Shown in pieces: positions 8,410-16,310 of a stretch of DNA of 31,804 bases; the first letter of the stretch is position 1, and every line of letters begins with the position of its first letter. A model generated the notes under the pieces. That model was not told the origin of the DNA. It saw only the letters and a list, made by a program, of their open reading frames with translations, and searched no databases. Source of the DNA: CAYWGR01 sp964458015 (GTDB lineage: Bacteria; Planctomycetota; Planctomycetia; Pirellulales; Thermoguttaceae). Location: positions 1 through 31,804 of the forward strand of contig CAYWGR010000049.1 in NCBI GenBank assembly GCA_964458015.1, in the 5' to 3' direction. Position numbers and translations under genes: made by a program.

Positions 8410-8960
8410 CGGCTTTCCTCCTCGTGCATGCGTTTCTCAACGCACTCGAATAAATGCTTGCGGATGCGGAACAGGGCCACATATGTGGCCGAAGGAGTTT
8501 GCCCTAACTCCAAGGCAATGTCTTTCAACTTCTGCCGCCCCGAGCAGAACAGATCCAAGAGCTTGCGGCTGGCGTTGCTGAGCGTTTTGACACATTCAAC
8601 CAACGCAAAAACGCGTTCGTCTTCGCGCGACGGGGCCTTGGGGAGGCTCTGTGCGATTTTCTCGATCAAATCATCGCTGAAGCATACCCGCCGGCGCTGA
8701 CGATGCGTGCGATATGCCCGAACCAGGAACCCTGCTACCGTAATCGCCCAGGCCGCGAAGTCGGTGCCGGGCTCAAAGGCATCGAACTGCTCCCACAAGC
8801 GAAGCTTGGTTTCCTGCAACACATCCTCGGCATCCTGCCAGAACGGAATCATCGCATGGACATAGCCTGTCAACTGCCGCTCGTGTTCGGCCAATAGCCG
8901 GACAAACTCACGGTTTCGCAGATCCCAGTTATGCGAGTCAGAGGTATTCACAGGTCCCAC
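8406..8960 (-). CDS. ECF-type RNA polymerase sigma factor (copy 1)
   Basis: A 184-residue sigma-70-family protein. The region 2 motif is FWQDAEDVLQETKLRLWEQF (about residues 40-60), followed by the basic region 2.4-like TDFAAWAITVAGFLVRAYRTHRQ. Region 4 ends with a helix-turn-helix, KLKDIALELGQTPSATYVALFRIRKHL (about 143-170). It fits the planctomycete/Verrucomicrobium ECF group (TIGR02989-like). The apparent GTG start has no strong Shine-Dalgarno, and a second GTG 9 bases downstream is also possible, so the N terminus is uncertain. The stop overlaps the start of the FecR/LamG gene, which is expected for a sigma/regulator pair. The plus-strand paralogue at 9541 shares the core DAEDV-QETKLRLW-Q. 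Its target promoters are unknown. Confidence 0.9.
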   Translation of the reverse strand: MGPVNTSDSHNWDLRNREFVRLLAEHERQLTGYVHAMIPFWQDAEDVLQETKLRLWEQFDAFEPGTDFAAWAITVAGFLVRAYRTHRQRRRVCFSDDLIEKIAQSLPKAPSREDERVFALVECVKTLSNASRKLLDLFCSGRQKLKDIALELGQTPSATYVALFRIRKHLFECVEKRMHEEESR

Positions 8961-9540
8961 ACCCAGTTGTAATTTCCGTACTCTTCCATCTTGCTTGGAC
9001 AGGCTGGAAATCGCAAATTCCCAAGCACAACCGCCGATCAGCCGCTATGACAAGAAAACAGAAAGGGCCGAAATCTTACAAAAAATAATTATTTCCTCCG
9101 ATGTTCCCCGCGACAGAAGGGGTTTGTCATGCCCCGCACCTACGAAAATCATGCCCAATTCCATAGTGAAACGGAGCCGCTCGTTTATGGCAGGCATTTC
9201 CTAGCAAAAGGGGGTAAACAGGGAGGGGACACATACTCAATCGGAAGCTTTTTCAGCGAATTTTCTTCGACACGGCCCCCCAGGGCATAGGACAATAGCT
9301 GATAGCCCGAATTTTTGGTTTTTTTGATATTTCACCGTCACGTTTTGTTGCGCCGACACTAATACCTCTGGGCAGAAAGGCCGCAAGGGGCGGCAAGGGC
9401 CGCCAGCCAATTCGAGCTACTGCTGGGAAAAAAAACGCTCCCGTTGGTCGCTAATTTTCGTTGAAAAAAATCACGCTCTTTTGAGAATAGTACAGGTCGT
9501 CTACCTATAAGAAAGCCGGTCCATCTCAGACTGTCAGGCC
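8961..9540. other. Spacer between the two divergent sigma-factor genes
   Basis: There is no convincing gene in these 580 bases. Two short open frames have no domain or ribosome binding support. The spacer contains a T-rich tract (9314-9329), a small perfect hairpin with 6-bp GGCGGC/GCCGCC arms at 9389-9394 and 9399-9404, and a possible promoter near 9481. Both sigma operons must be initiated from here or just inside it, so it is the natural place for autoregulatory sites. No clear promoter was seen for the minus-strand gene. Confidence 0.5.
9481..9511 (+). promoter_or_regulatory. Possible promoter for the copy 2 sigma factor
   Basis: TTGAGA at 9481-9486 and TATAAG at 9506-9511 resemble -35 and -10 boxes, separated by 19 bases, slightly longer than ideal. 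They lie 29 bases before the start codon. Planctomycete promoter consensus is not well constrained, so this is a weak call. Confidence 0.3.
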
Positions 9541-10080
9541 ATGACCAATTCCGCAGGCGAACAAAATGATCGGACCGAAGGCTTTGTGCGACTGCTGAGC
9601 AAGCACGAACGCCGATTGGAAGGGTTCGTGATTTCGCTCATGCCGAATTGGGCCGACGCTGAAGACGTGATCCAAGAGACGAAACTCCGACTCTGGCAAC
9701 AGTATCACGAGTATGACGCGGCCAAGGACTTCGGCGCCTGGGCCTGTACGATCGCCTATTACCAGGTGTTGACCGCCCGAAACCGCAAGCATTCGCAAAA
9801 AGCAAAGTTCAGCGATGCCTTTCTGGAAAAGGTCGCTGCCGAAACAGCCCGCGACGCCGAGCGAATCGGCTACCGCCAGCAAGTGTTCGCCGAATGCTTG
9901 CGAAAACTGAGCGAAGCCAAACAATTGCTCTTGCGCCGTTGTTATGGCGGAAAGTTCACTATTGTCCAAATCGCTACGGAACTTGGCCGCAAAGCCGACT
10001 CCGTTCGGCAAGAGTTGGTCCGTATCCGCCGCACCTTGCATCAGTGTGTTCAGGAATCCCATCGGCGGGAGGACTCGTAA
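9541..10080 (+). CDS. ECF-type RNA polymerase sigma factor (copy 2)
   Basis: A 179-residue sigma-70-family protein, clearly paralogous to the product of the divergent gene at 8406-8960. Region 2 includes NWADAEDVIQETKLRLWQQY (about residues 37-56) and KDFGAWACTIAYYQVLTARNRKH. Region 4 ends in a helix-turn-helix, TIVQIATELGRKADSVRQELVRIRRTL (about 140-166). The ATG start has only a weak AGG upstream, but alignment with copy 1 supports it. The stop TAA shares one base with the ATG of the downstream FecR/LamG gene (TAATG), so the pair is translationally coupled. Like copy 1, it probably directs polymerase to a small regulon when released from its membrane partner. That mechanism is inferred from gene order and family. 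Confidence 0.9.
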   Translation: MTNSAGEQNDRTEGFVRLLSKHERRLEGFVISLMPNWADAEDVIQETKLRLWQQYHEYDAAKDFGAWACTIAYYQVLTARNRKHSQKAKFSDAFLEKVAAETARDAERIGYRQQVFAECLRKLSEAKQLLLRRCYGGKFTIVQIATELGRKADSVRQELVRIRRTLHQCVQESHRREDS

Positions 10081-12167
10081 TGAGCAACTCCCAAGAGAAA
10101 CTCGAAGAAGTCCTGATGCTGGCCAACAACTCTCTCGCCGGGCAGGCCACTGCGGAGGAAATCGAACGACTCGAACAGCTTGTCTTGTCCGACGATGAAG
10201 CCTGCCGACTCTATGTCGATGCGATGTTTGACGCCCAGCAGTTGCGGCGTTGGGCGGCCGATGATCCCTGGCCGACCGAGTCGCTCGATGTGGAGTCCCT
10301 TGCATTGCCGTTCGATGACAATGTCGCGAACATCGAGCCATTTGCCGAAAATCTACAATCAGAACAACAAGGGCCGCCCTCGTCCCTTGTCAATCTCTTT
10401 GGGCGCACGATTCACGGCACGACCAGCTTTTTCTCGCAAGAAATCCCCTTTGCCCTGCTGATCGCCACGGTCATTACAGGCATGGGACTACTGGCCGGCT
10501 CCTTTGTTTATGTGTCGCACCACCAACCATTGGCAAGCGATTCACAACAACCGACGGATTGGATTGTGCCATCCGAACGAAAGGCCTTCACCTCGGATAT
10601 GGAGTTTGTTGGCCGGATAACCGGCATGGTGGACGTGAAGTGGTCGGACAATCAAACCGCCACGGTTCATGGCGCGAACGTTCCCTTGGGCCGCAAGTAT
10701 GCTTTGGCTTCCGGCCTGATGGAAATCACCTATGACACTGGGGCTCGCGTGGTTCTGCAAGGGCCGGTTACCTATGAGGTTGATTCCCGCGACGGAGGAT
10801 TTCTCTCGGTTGGCAAGTTGACCGCGCGATTAGAGAAGAGAGGAGAGGGGAGAGAGGAGAGTAGCGGAAAAGTGGCTAGTGGCCAGTGGCTAGTGGCTAG
10901 TGAAACCAGTCTCCCCTCGCCCGCAAGCGGGAGAGGGGCTGGGGGTGAGGGCAGCCGGCAGTTCCAGAACGTGGCTAGTGAAGAAAATCCAAAATCCCGA
11001 AATCCCGAAATCCCGAAATCCCGAAATCCCGAAATCCCAAATCCCAAATCTCCCGCCCCACGCTCCCAATCCCTCGCCTCCATGTTCGCCGTGCGAACGC
11101 CAACGGTCGTGGTGACCGATCTCGGCACGGAGTTCGGGGTGGAGGTGGGCAAGAATGGCCTTACGAAGTCATTCGTCTTTGCCGGCAGGATCAAAGTATC
11201 GGCAGCACTTTCCGCTGGCCGTACCCAAGGCCAAGAAGTTATTCTCGGCATCAACGAATCGATTCTGGTGGAAAGACAGAATGCCGACGATCCAAAACAA
11301 TCCTTCCATCTGCATCGCAATGCCTGCAAAAAATCCGACTTTGTCCGCGTCGAGCAAATGGCGGCCAAGCTACGCGAGGCGCCAAAACAACCATCCGAAC
11401 AATTTAGCCGATGGAAAGCGTTTCGCGAGCAAATCCGCGATCGCGACGATCTTCTGGCGTATTACGATTTTCAACGAGACGCCCATCTAACTCGTGACAA
11501 AAACAATTGCGAAATCCTGCGAAATCGAGCGAAAAGCAATACCCTATACGATGGAACTCTTGTCGGCGCGATAAGCATGGGCATGGCCCCTGGGCGCATG
11601 AATGGCAAGCATGCACTTCGCTTCGACTTCGCTTCCGACGGCGTCCTCATCAATCTGCCCAATCCCCTGCAATCCTTTACACTCGCAGCTTGGGTGAATG
11701 TCAAAAACCACACGCAGGAGTGGAATGGAATACTGCTGAGCAATGCTTATTACGACCGGCCGGGCTCTTTGCACTGGCAATTCATGGCCGATGGACGGAT
11801 TGAATTGGCCATCAGCGGCGCAACGCATGAAAAAAGCATGAACTGGCGATCCCCGCCGGCGCTCTTAGAATCGGGCAAGTCGGGCGGATGGCATCACATG
11901 GCCACGGTGCATGATGCTGCATCCGGTAAAGTGTTTCACTTCCTCGACGGCCAGCGATTGAAAACGGAACCCAAATCATTGCTTTGCAAAATACCTATCG
12001 TAATCGGCACCGCATCGATTGGAAGTTGGAATTGCCGAGACCGAGCTCTCGGCGGAAGCATCGACGAACTCATGATCTTCAACCGGGCATTCTCCGAAGA
12101 GGATATCAACCATCTCTTTCGGATCCAAGCCCCTGGAGATAACGATTCCAACGTTCACAACAAATAA
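10080..12167 (+). CDS. FecR-like/LamG membrane protein, putative anti-sigma sensor (copy 2)
   Basis: A 695-residue protein. Its layout follows copy 1: an acidic N-terminal helical region (AEEIERLEQLVLSDDEACRLY), a membrane helix at about 123-146, FecR-like halves at about 200-253 and 336-375, and a C-terminal LamG domain at about 475-690 ending in GGSIDELMIFNRAFSEEDI. The segment VPLGRKYALASGLMEITYDTG is identical to copy 1. The linker between the FecR halves is longer (about 254-335) and is encoded by GTGGCTAGTG repeats, a palindrome and an 8-bp tandem repeat. Because 8 is not a multiple of 3, the array yields an 8-residue peptide repeat (KSRNPEIP). GGGAGGA 6 bases before the ATG fixes the start and rejects the longer upstream frame. 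The inferred role is extracellular ligand sensing with control of the coupled sigma factor. Confidence 0.85.
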   Translation: MSNSQEKLEEVLMLANNSLAGQATAEEIERLEQLVLSDDEACRLYVDAMFDAQQLRRWAADDPWPTESLDVESLALPFDDNVANIEPFAENLQSEQQGPPSSLVNLFGRTIHGTTSFFSQEIPFALLIATVITGMGLLAGSFVYVSHHQPLASDSQQPTDWIVPSERKAFTSDMEFVGRITGMVDVKWSDNQTATVHGANVPLGRKYALASGLMEITYDTGARVVLQGPVTYEVDSRDGGFLSVGKLTARLEKRGEGREESSGKVASGQWLVASETSLPSPASGRGAGGEGSRQFQNVASEENPKSRNPEIPKSRNPEIPNPKSPAPRSQSLASMFAVRTPTVVVTDLGTEFGVEVGKNGLTKSFVFAGRIKVSAALSAGRTQGQEVILGINESILVERQNADDPKQSFHLHRNACKKSDFVRVEQMAAKLREAPKQPSEQFSRWKAFREQIRDRDDLLAYYDFQRDAHLTRDKNNCEILRNRAKSNTLYDGTLVGAISMGMAPGRMNGKHALRFDFASDGVLINLPNPLQSFTLAAWVNVKNHTQEWNGILLSNAYYDRPGSLHWQFMADGRIELAISGATHEKSMNWRSPPALLESGKSGGWHHMATVHDAASGKVFHFLDGQRLKTEPKSLLCKIPIVIGTASIGSWNCRDRALGGSIDELMIFNRAFSEEDINHLFRIQAPGDNDSNVHNK
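10869..11055 (+). repeat. Composite repeat tract inside the copy 2 FecR gene
   Basis: Three elements follow each other in frame. First are repeats of GTGGCTAGTG or GTGGCCAGTG (10871-10902). Second is a palindrome with arms 10913-10924 and 10927-10938 (11 of 12 bases paired) followed by GGGGGTGAGGG. Third is an 8-bp tandem repeat CCCGAAAT (about 10990-11040) that decays into AAATCCCA units. The tract encodes a Pro/Ser/Lys/Asn linker between the two conserved FecR-like segments. Confidence 0.8.
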
Positions 12168-12356
12168 CCGCCCATGAATCGTAAGTTTCCGCATCGCTTT
12201 GTATCAATGTATACGCATACGAGTGCAATAAGCAGAATATGCCCAATACGACAATGGTGACAACCTCATCATGTTGTGCCCTCGATATTCACGGCTTATA
12301 TCTCTACAACAATCTTCCCCCATCCGTTATTGCTATATTCCATCTTGGAGTGAAAA

Positions 12357-13781
12357 ATGAAACGTGATCTTAGTATCGCTTCACGCCGCGAGTTTTTGAA
12401 AAATTCCGGGCGCATTGCCGCCGTCACAGCGCTGGCTGGTGTCCAGATTCCCTACGTCCACGCCGCCGAAAATAGCACCATCCAGGTCGCTTTGATCGGT
12501 TGTGGCGCTCGCGGCACCGGCGCGGCCGCCAATGCACTGGCCGTCCGGCAAGGCCCTGTCAAGCTCGTCGCTGTGGCCGATGTGTTTGCGGAACGAATTG
12601 AGAGCAGCCTTCGCTATCTGAAACAAGGCGTCGAGGCCAGCTATGATCGGAATGCTTCCGGAGGGCTCAGCGATCGCATCGATGTTCCGGCCGAACGTCG
12701 CTTTGTCGGTTTTGATGCCTACCAGAAGGCAATGGACTGCCTGAAGCCCGGCGACATCGCCATTTTCGCCACTCCTTTGGCATTTCGTTGGGTACATTTC
12801 GACTATGCCATTAAGAAGAACCTGAACGTCTTCATGGAGAAACCGCTGACGGCCGATGGCCCTTCGTCCCGTCGTATGTTGAAGCTGGCCGAAGAATCCG
12901 TAGCCAAGAATCTCAAAGTGGGCGTCGGATTGATGTCGCGTCACAGCCGTGCATTGCAGCAACTACACGACCGCATCCAGAACGGAGAAATCGGCGACCT
13001 TATCCTCATGCGAGCCTACCGCCTGCTTGGACCGCTTGCAACCGGTTTTTCGGAACGCTGGCCGGGCACTCCTAGCGAGTTGCTTTGGCAACTCCAGCGT
13101 TTTCACAGCTTCATTTGGGCAAGCGGCGGCAGCTTCAACGACTTCTATATCCACAACGTCGATCACTGCTGTTGGATGAAAAACTCTTGGCCGATTAAAG
13201 CACAAGGTATCGGCGGACGCCATTATCGCAACACTCCGCATGGCAAGCCGTATATTGATCAAAACTTCGATACCTATTCCGTCGAATTCACTTTTGCAGA
13301 CGACACAAAACTGTTATTGGATGGACGCTGTATACCCGGGTGCTATCAGTACCACGGCAGCTTTGCTCATGGTACGAAAGGCAGCGCTGTCGTCGCACAC
13401 GGGGATTGCTTCGGACCGTCGATTACCTATAAGAGCCTCACGCCCATGACAAAGTCAAGCCAGACATGGGAAGCCAAAGTTCCGTCCGATGAAGCAAGCC
13501 CTTATCAGAACGAGTGGAATGATTTGGTCGATGCCGTTCGCAACAACAAGCCGTACAACGAGGTGAAGCGAGGCGTCGAGGCATCGGTCGTGTGCAATAT
13601 GGGACGCAGAGCTGCCCACACCGGTCTGGAAGTCACTTATGACGAAACACTCAACAACGACCAGGAATACGCTCCCGGTGTCGAGAAATACACCATGGAT
13701 TCGCTTCCGCCCGTCCGAGCAAACGCGGATGGCAAATACCCCGTTCCACAGCCCGGCATCCTGACGAAACAGGAGTATTAA
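12357..13781 (+). CDS. Tat-exported Gfo/Idh/MocA-family oxidoreductase
   Basis: A 474-residue protein. The twin-arginine signal SRREFLKNSGRIAAVTALAG (residues 9-28) precedes the mature enzyme. The NAD(P)-binding motif is VALIGCGARGTGAAANAL (about 44-61), and the family signature EKP occurs in VFMEKPLTADG near residue 160. A C-terminal alpha/beta dimerisation domain follows (YSVEFTFADDTKLLLDGR). Gfo/Idh/MocA enzymes oxidise or reduce sugars and inositols with a tightly bound nicotinamide cofactor. Planctomycetes encode many Tat-exported members linked to polysaccharide use. TTGGAG lies 6 bases before the ATG. It sits 189 bases after the copy 2 sensor gene and ends before a strong terminator, so it may be its own transcription unit. 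The exact substrate is unknown. Confidence 0.9.
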   Translation: MKRDLSIASRREFLKNSGRIAAVTALAGVQIPYVHAAENSTIQVALIGCGARGTGAAANALAVRQGPVKLVAVADVFAERIESSLRYLKQGVEASYDRNASGGLSDRIDVPAERRFVGFDAYQKAMDCLKPGDIAIFATPLAFRWVHFDYAIKKNLNVFMEKPLTADGPSSRRMLKLAEESVAKNLKVGVGLMSRHSRALQQLHDRIQNGEIGDLILMRAYRLLGPLATGFSERWPGTPSELLWQLQRFHSFIWASGGSFNDFYIHNVDHCCWMKNSWPIKAQGIGGRHYRNTPHGKPYIDQNFDTYSVEFTFADDTKLLLDGRCIPGCYQYHGSFAHGTKGSAVVAHGDCFGPSITYKSLTPMTKSSQTWEAKVPSDEASPYQNEWNDLVDAVRNNKPYNEVKRGVEASVVCNMGRRAAHTGLEVTYDETLNNDQEYAPGVEKYTMDSLPPVRANADGKYPVPQPGILTKQEY

Positions 13782-13879
13782 AGCGATACCGCGAACACCC
13801 CAAATGCTTTTGTGCAATTGGCCTCTATCGTTTTCATGACGGTGGAATCAACAAATTTCACGAATATTTTATGCAACTC

Positions 13880-13924
13880 AAAAAAACAGGGCCATGTCCA
13901 CGACAACCGTGGACATGGCCTTTT
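13880..13924. terminator. Bidirectional intrinsic terminator
   Basis: A perfect 13-bp stem (13890-13902 with 13908-13920, arm GGCCATGTCCACG) encloses a 5-base loop. It is flanked by seven A residues on the left (13880-13886) and four T residues on the right (13921-13924), so each strand has a U-tract after the hairpin. It sits between two convergent genes, the oxidoreductase and the secreted protein, exactly where a shared terminator is expected. Confidence 0.9.
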
Positions 13925-13956
13925 ATCATTCGCGAAAGTGATTGAAACAATCGCTC

Positions 13957-15990
13957 TTACTTTGTTTCCTTGCTCAACGTGAATCCCTTCAGGAACCAGC
14001 CGTCGGGTTCGCTCGAAGCTTGCAGACCGGCAGGGCCGAGGTAGCGGCGCACGATCTGATAGTCGGGCAATTGGCTACCGTCGATTCGTTGTGCTCGGAC
14101 GCCCTTCTTGCCTTCACCAAACAATCCGTTCAAAACGCGGGCCATTAACCCCTCGCTCTCCGGCATCTTGTTCTGGCGAACCAGTTCATAAGTCGGCCGA
14201 TACTCCTCGTCGGTGCGTGAGAATGCACGGACGCATCGTTCCTTCGTGCCCGTCTTCGTAAGATCCTCGTCGATCAAGCGGAAGTCAACGTCATCCTTCA
14301 GCAACTCGTTCTTCTCGGCCGGAGCAACCACCTTCAACAGGAAGTCGATATGCGAGGCAACCAGCAAATTCCCTTCCCAAACGGTCAAGGCCGCATGAGG
14401 CAGCAACCGCTGTTCCTTGTCTTCCTCTTCCTCGTCATCCGCGGCCTTCTTCTTTTTCTTCGGCGGATGGGCAGGCGTTACGGCCGGCACGTCGCCAAAC
14501 GAAATTTCCGGAGCCTCGGGCATCGGCGACTCGTCCTCGACGACTTCCCAAATCACATGCCCGTTCACCTCGCGACGCTTGGCCGTGGGGTCGTTCTTCA
14601 TCAACTTCTCGATCGCCGCTGCCACGGCCTTTGGATTCTTCGCCTCGATGGCGAACAGCAGCCGCTCGCTCGATGTGGTAATCGGCAACTGGTAGTCGGT
14701 CAAGACGCTGACCCGCTGTCCCAGATGCTGGATCAGGTCTGCACGGAGATCGATCTGCGGCCCGCTGGGATCTTCCTTCAAGCTTTGCTTGACTTCATCC
14801 CATACGCCCGTTTCGCCTTGGCCGAACAGTTCATCGAACATCGAGCCGAAATTGTCGAAAGCGTTGGCAATATCGAAATACAAAGTCGTATAAGTGGCAA
14901 TATCGCGCGGCACCCAGGGCTGCGGCGTAAAATCGGCGTTGTTCGGCAAAACCAGCATCTTCATCGCTTTTACATACGGTTTCGGAGCATAAACCGCGGT
15001 GCGATGGATCATCTCGCAGCTTTCCGAAGCGAAATCGAAGTAGCCGCCGATGCCTTGAATCGCCCCGACGCCCTGATTCCGCATCACTTCTAAAACGCTC
15101 TTCCCCTTGCGGCGGCGATGTTCAGGCGTGGCTGCCCGAGCAGCCTCGGCATACCCTAGGGGATGAATGAACCAGCGAATCTGCGGCGTCTTGTCACCGT
15201 AGTCGGCCTTGCACCGATTGATAACCGTTTGGAACGATTTTTGTTCCGACAAACTGCCGGCCGCACTGCCTGCCGAACGCCCCAAGATGTCTTTGAGCAC
15301 CTCAAGATTGTCGGTCACGACCAGCAGATTGCCCGACAAACAGTAAAAGGCCAACCGCGGCGCGGCTTCGACGGTCGCCTGAGTGTTTTTGCCGGCCTTG
15401 GCTTTTTCGGCCTTCTCGGCCTCGAATTTCTCGCTGCCGCGCAATGTGCTTTGCGTAGCTTCTTTATCTTCTTCCAGCTCGGGCAAAACAAATCGCACGA
15501 CCGTGTCGGCGCAGCCCTCGATTTTTATCTCACTTCGTTTAGCACCGCGCTGCAATTGAACTTCCGAAACCTTCTTGAGCATCTCCTGGGCTTGCGGCAC
15601 CTTGCCAACGACATCGATCACAATGGCCAGCGCCGCCTTGCCGGGCGCCGGAGCCACTAGACCAATGCCCACCTCGCCGCCAGGCACGCCGCGCATGTCG
15701 TTCAAGGTCAACCCTAGACGCTCGTGAACGCTCGACCACCGATCCTCAAACTGGCGCCGCACATCCTTGGTGAACGGCTCCATCACGGGGTCATTCATCA
15801 AATGGCCAAGTTGGCTCTTTTTCCAGTGTTCGCTAAGCGTGTCCACATTGGAAATGGCAAAAAAACCCTGCGTTGTGCTGGGCAGCAATGTCTCGCTAGG
15901 GCGGCTGGCCGGTTGCTCGGCCGCCTTCAAGCCAGCACAAAACAGTAGACAGCAAAAGCAGAACGTGGTGTAGATCCAAAAACGAGGCAC
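13957..15990 (-). CDS. Large secreted protein of unknown function (DUF3352-like)
   Basis: A 677-residue protein with a signal peptide (YTTFCFCCLLFCAGLKA) and no later membrane helix. It opens with LLPSTTQGFFAISNVDTLSEHWKKSQLGHLMNDP, a pattern seen in secreted DUF3352-type proteins of cyanobacteria and planctomycetes. Strands such as LAFYCLSGNLLVVTDNLEVLKDIL and its later counterpart ALTVWEGNLLVASHIDFLLKVV suggest an internal duplication. Two highly charged linkers occur, one Glu/Lys/Ala-rich near residues 185-210 and one with KKKKK then DDEEEED near 510-530. The start is GTG, decided by AAGGAG 7 bases upstream. No catalytic motif was recognised, and the family assignment rests on general resemblance only. 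It is transcribed convergently with the oxidoreductase and divergently from the HD-domain gene. Confidence 0.75.
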   Translation of the reverse strand: MPRFWIYTTFCFCCLLFCAGLKAAEQPASRPSETLLPSTTQGFFAISNVDTLSEHWKKSQLGHLMNDPVMEPFTKDVRRQFEDRWSSVHERLGLTLNDMRGVPGGEVGIGLVAPAPGKAALAIVIDVVGKVPQAQEMLKKVSEVQLQRGAKRSEIKIEGCADTVVRFVLPELEEDKEATQSTLRGSEKFEAEKAEKAKAGKNTQATVEAAPRLAFYCLSGNLLVVTDNLEVLKDILGRSAGSAAGSLSEQKSFQTVINRCKADYGDKTPQIRWFIHPLGYAEAARAATPEHRRRKGKSVLEVMRNQGVGAIQGIGGYFDFASESCEMIHRTAVYAPKPYVKAMKMLVLPNNADFTPQPWVPRDIATYTTLYFDIANAFDNFGSMFDELFGQGETGVWDEVKQSLKEDPSGPQIDLRADLIQHLGQRVSVLTDYQLPITTSSERLLFAIEAKNPKAVAAAIEKLMKNDPTAKRREVNGHVIWEVVEDESPMPEAPEISFGDVPAVTPAHPPKKKKKAADDEEEEDKEQRLLPHAALTVWEGNLLVASHIDFLLKVVAPAEKNELLKDDVDFRLIDEDLTKTGTKERCVRAFSRTDEEYRPTYELVRQNKMPESEGLMARVLNGLFGEGKKGVRAQRIDGSQLPDYQIVRRYLGPAGLQASSEPDGWFLKGFTLSKETK

Positions 15991-16310
15991 TTCACAGCTC
16001 CTTGTGTCAATTGGCGTCGATATAGTCTACTTAATCGGAAAAGTTTACCCCGGACAGCAGAGTTTAGTCAGGATATTCAACTTTCGCCAGACCGATTGCG
16101 GGGGATTGTGTGAATTGGGCAGCATAGCCCGCAGACCAAAACGGCGATCTCGGCAAGGTGCGGCAGGTGGGGGTCGTGCGTAAGATGTGGCAAGTTGTAA
16201 AACGAGTCTCGCAACCGCAGTCGTGGGGGAGAGCTTGTAAATTACCCGCCGCACAAAGTAGGATGCCACCTGTTGAAAAAAGTTTTCCTCATGGTATTGT
16301 CAACATTCCC
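15991..16310. other. Divergent spacer upstream of the secreted protein and HD-domain genes
   Basis: These 320 bases contain the GTG-start ribosome binding site of the minus-strand gene at the left edge. On the right they hold in-frame upstream codons of the HD-domain gene, whose start is uncertain. No convincing promoter, hairpin or repeat was recognised. The minus-strand side is AT-rich near 16020-16080, where a promoter is plausible. Confidence 0.4.

Noticed and set aside
8995..9204. Small open frame (69 codons) in the spacer between the sigma genes
   Set aside because: There is no ribosome binding site, no recognisable feature and no neighbour context, so it was not called as a gene.
9220..9240. 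GGGACACATACTC tract considered as a trace of a transposon-linked repeat
   Set aside because: No transposase, terminal repeat or second copy is visible in the window, so there is no support beyond a vague resemblance.
9526..10341. Minus-strand frame of 271 codons opposite the copy 2 sigma gene
   Set aside because: It covers a clear sigma factor and the start of its partner. The antisense translation has no family pattern.
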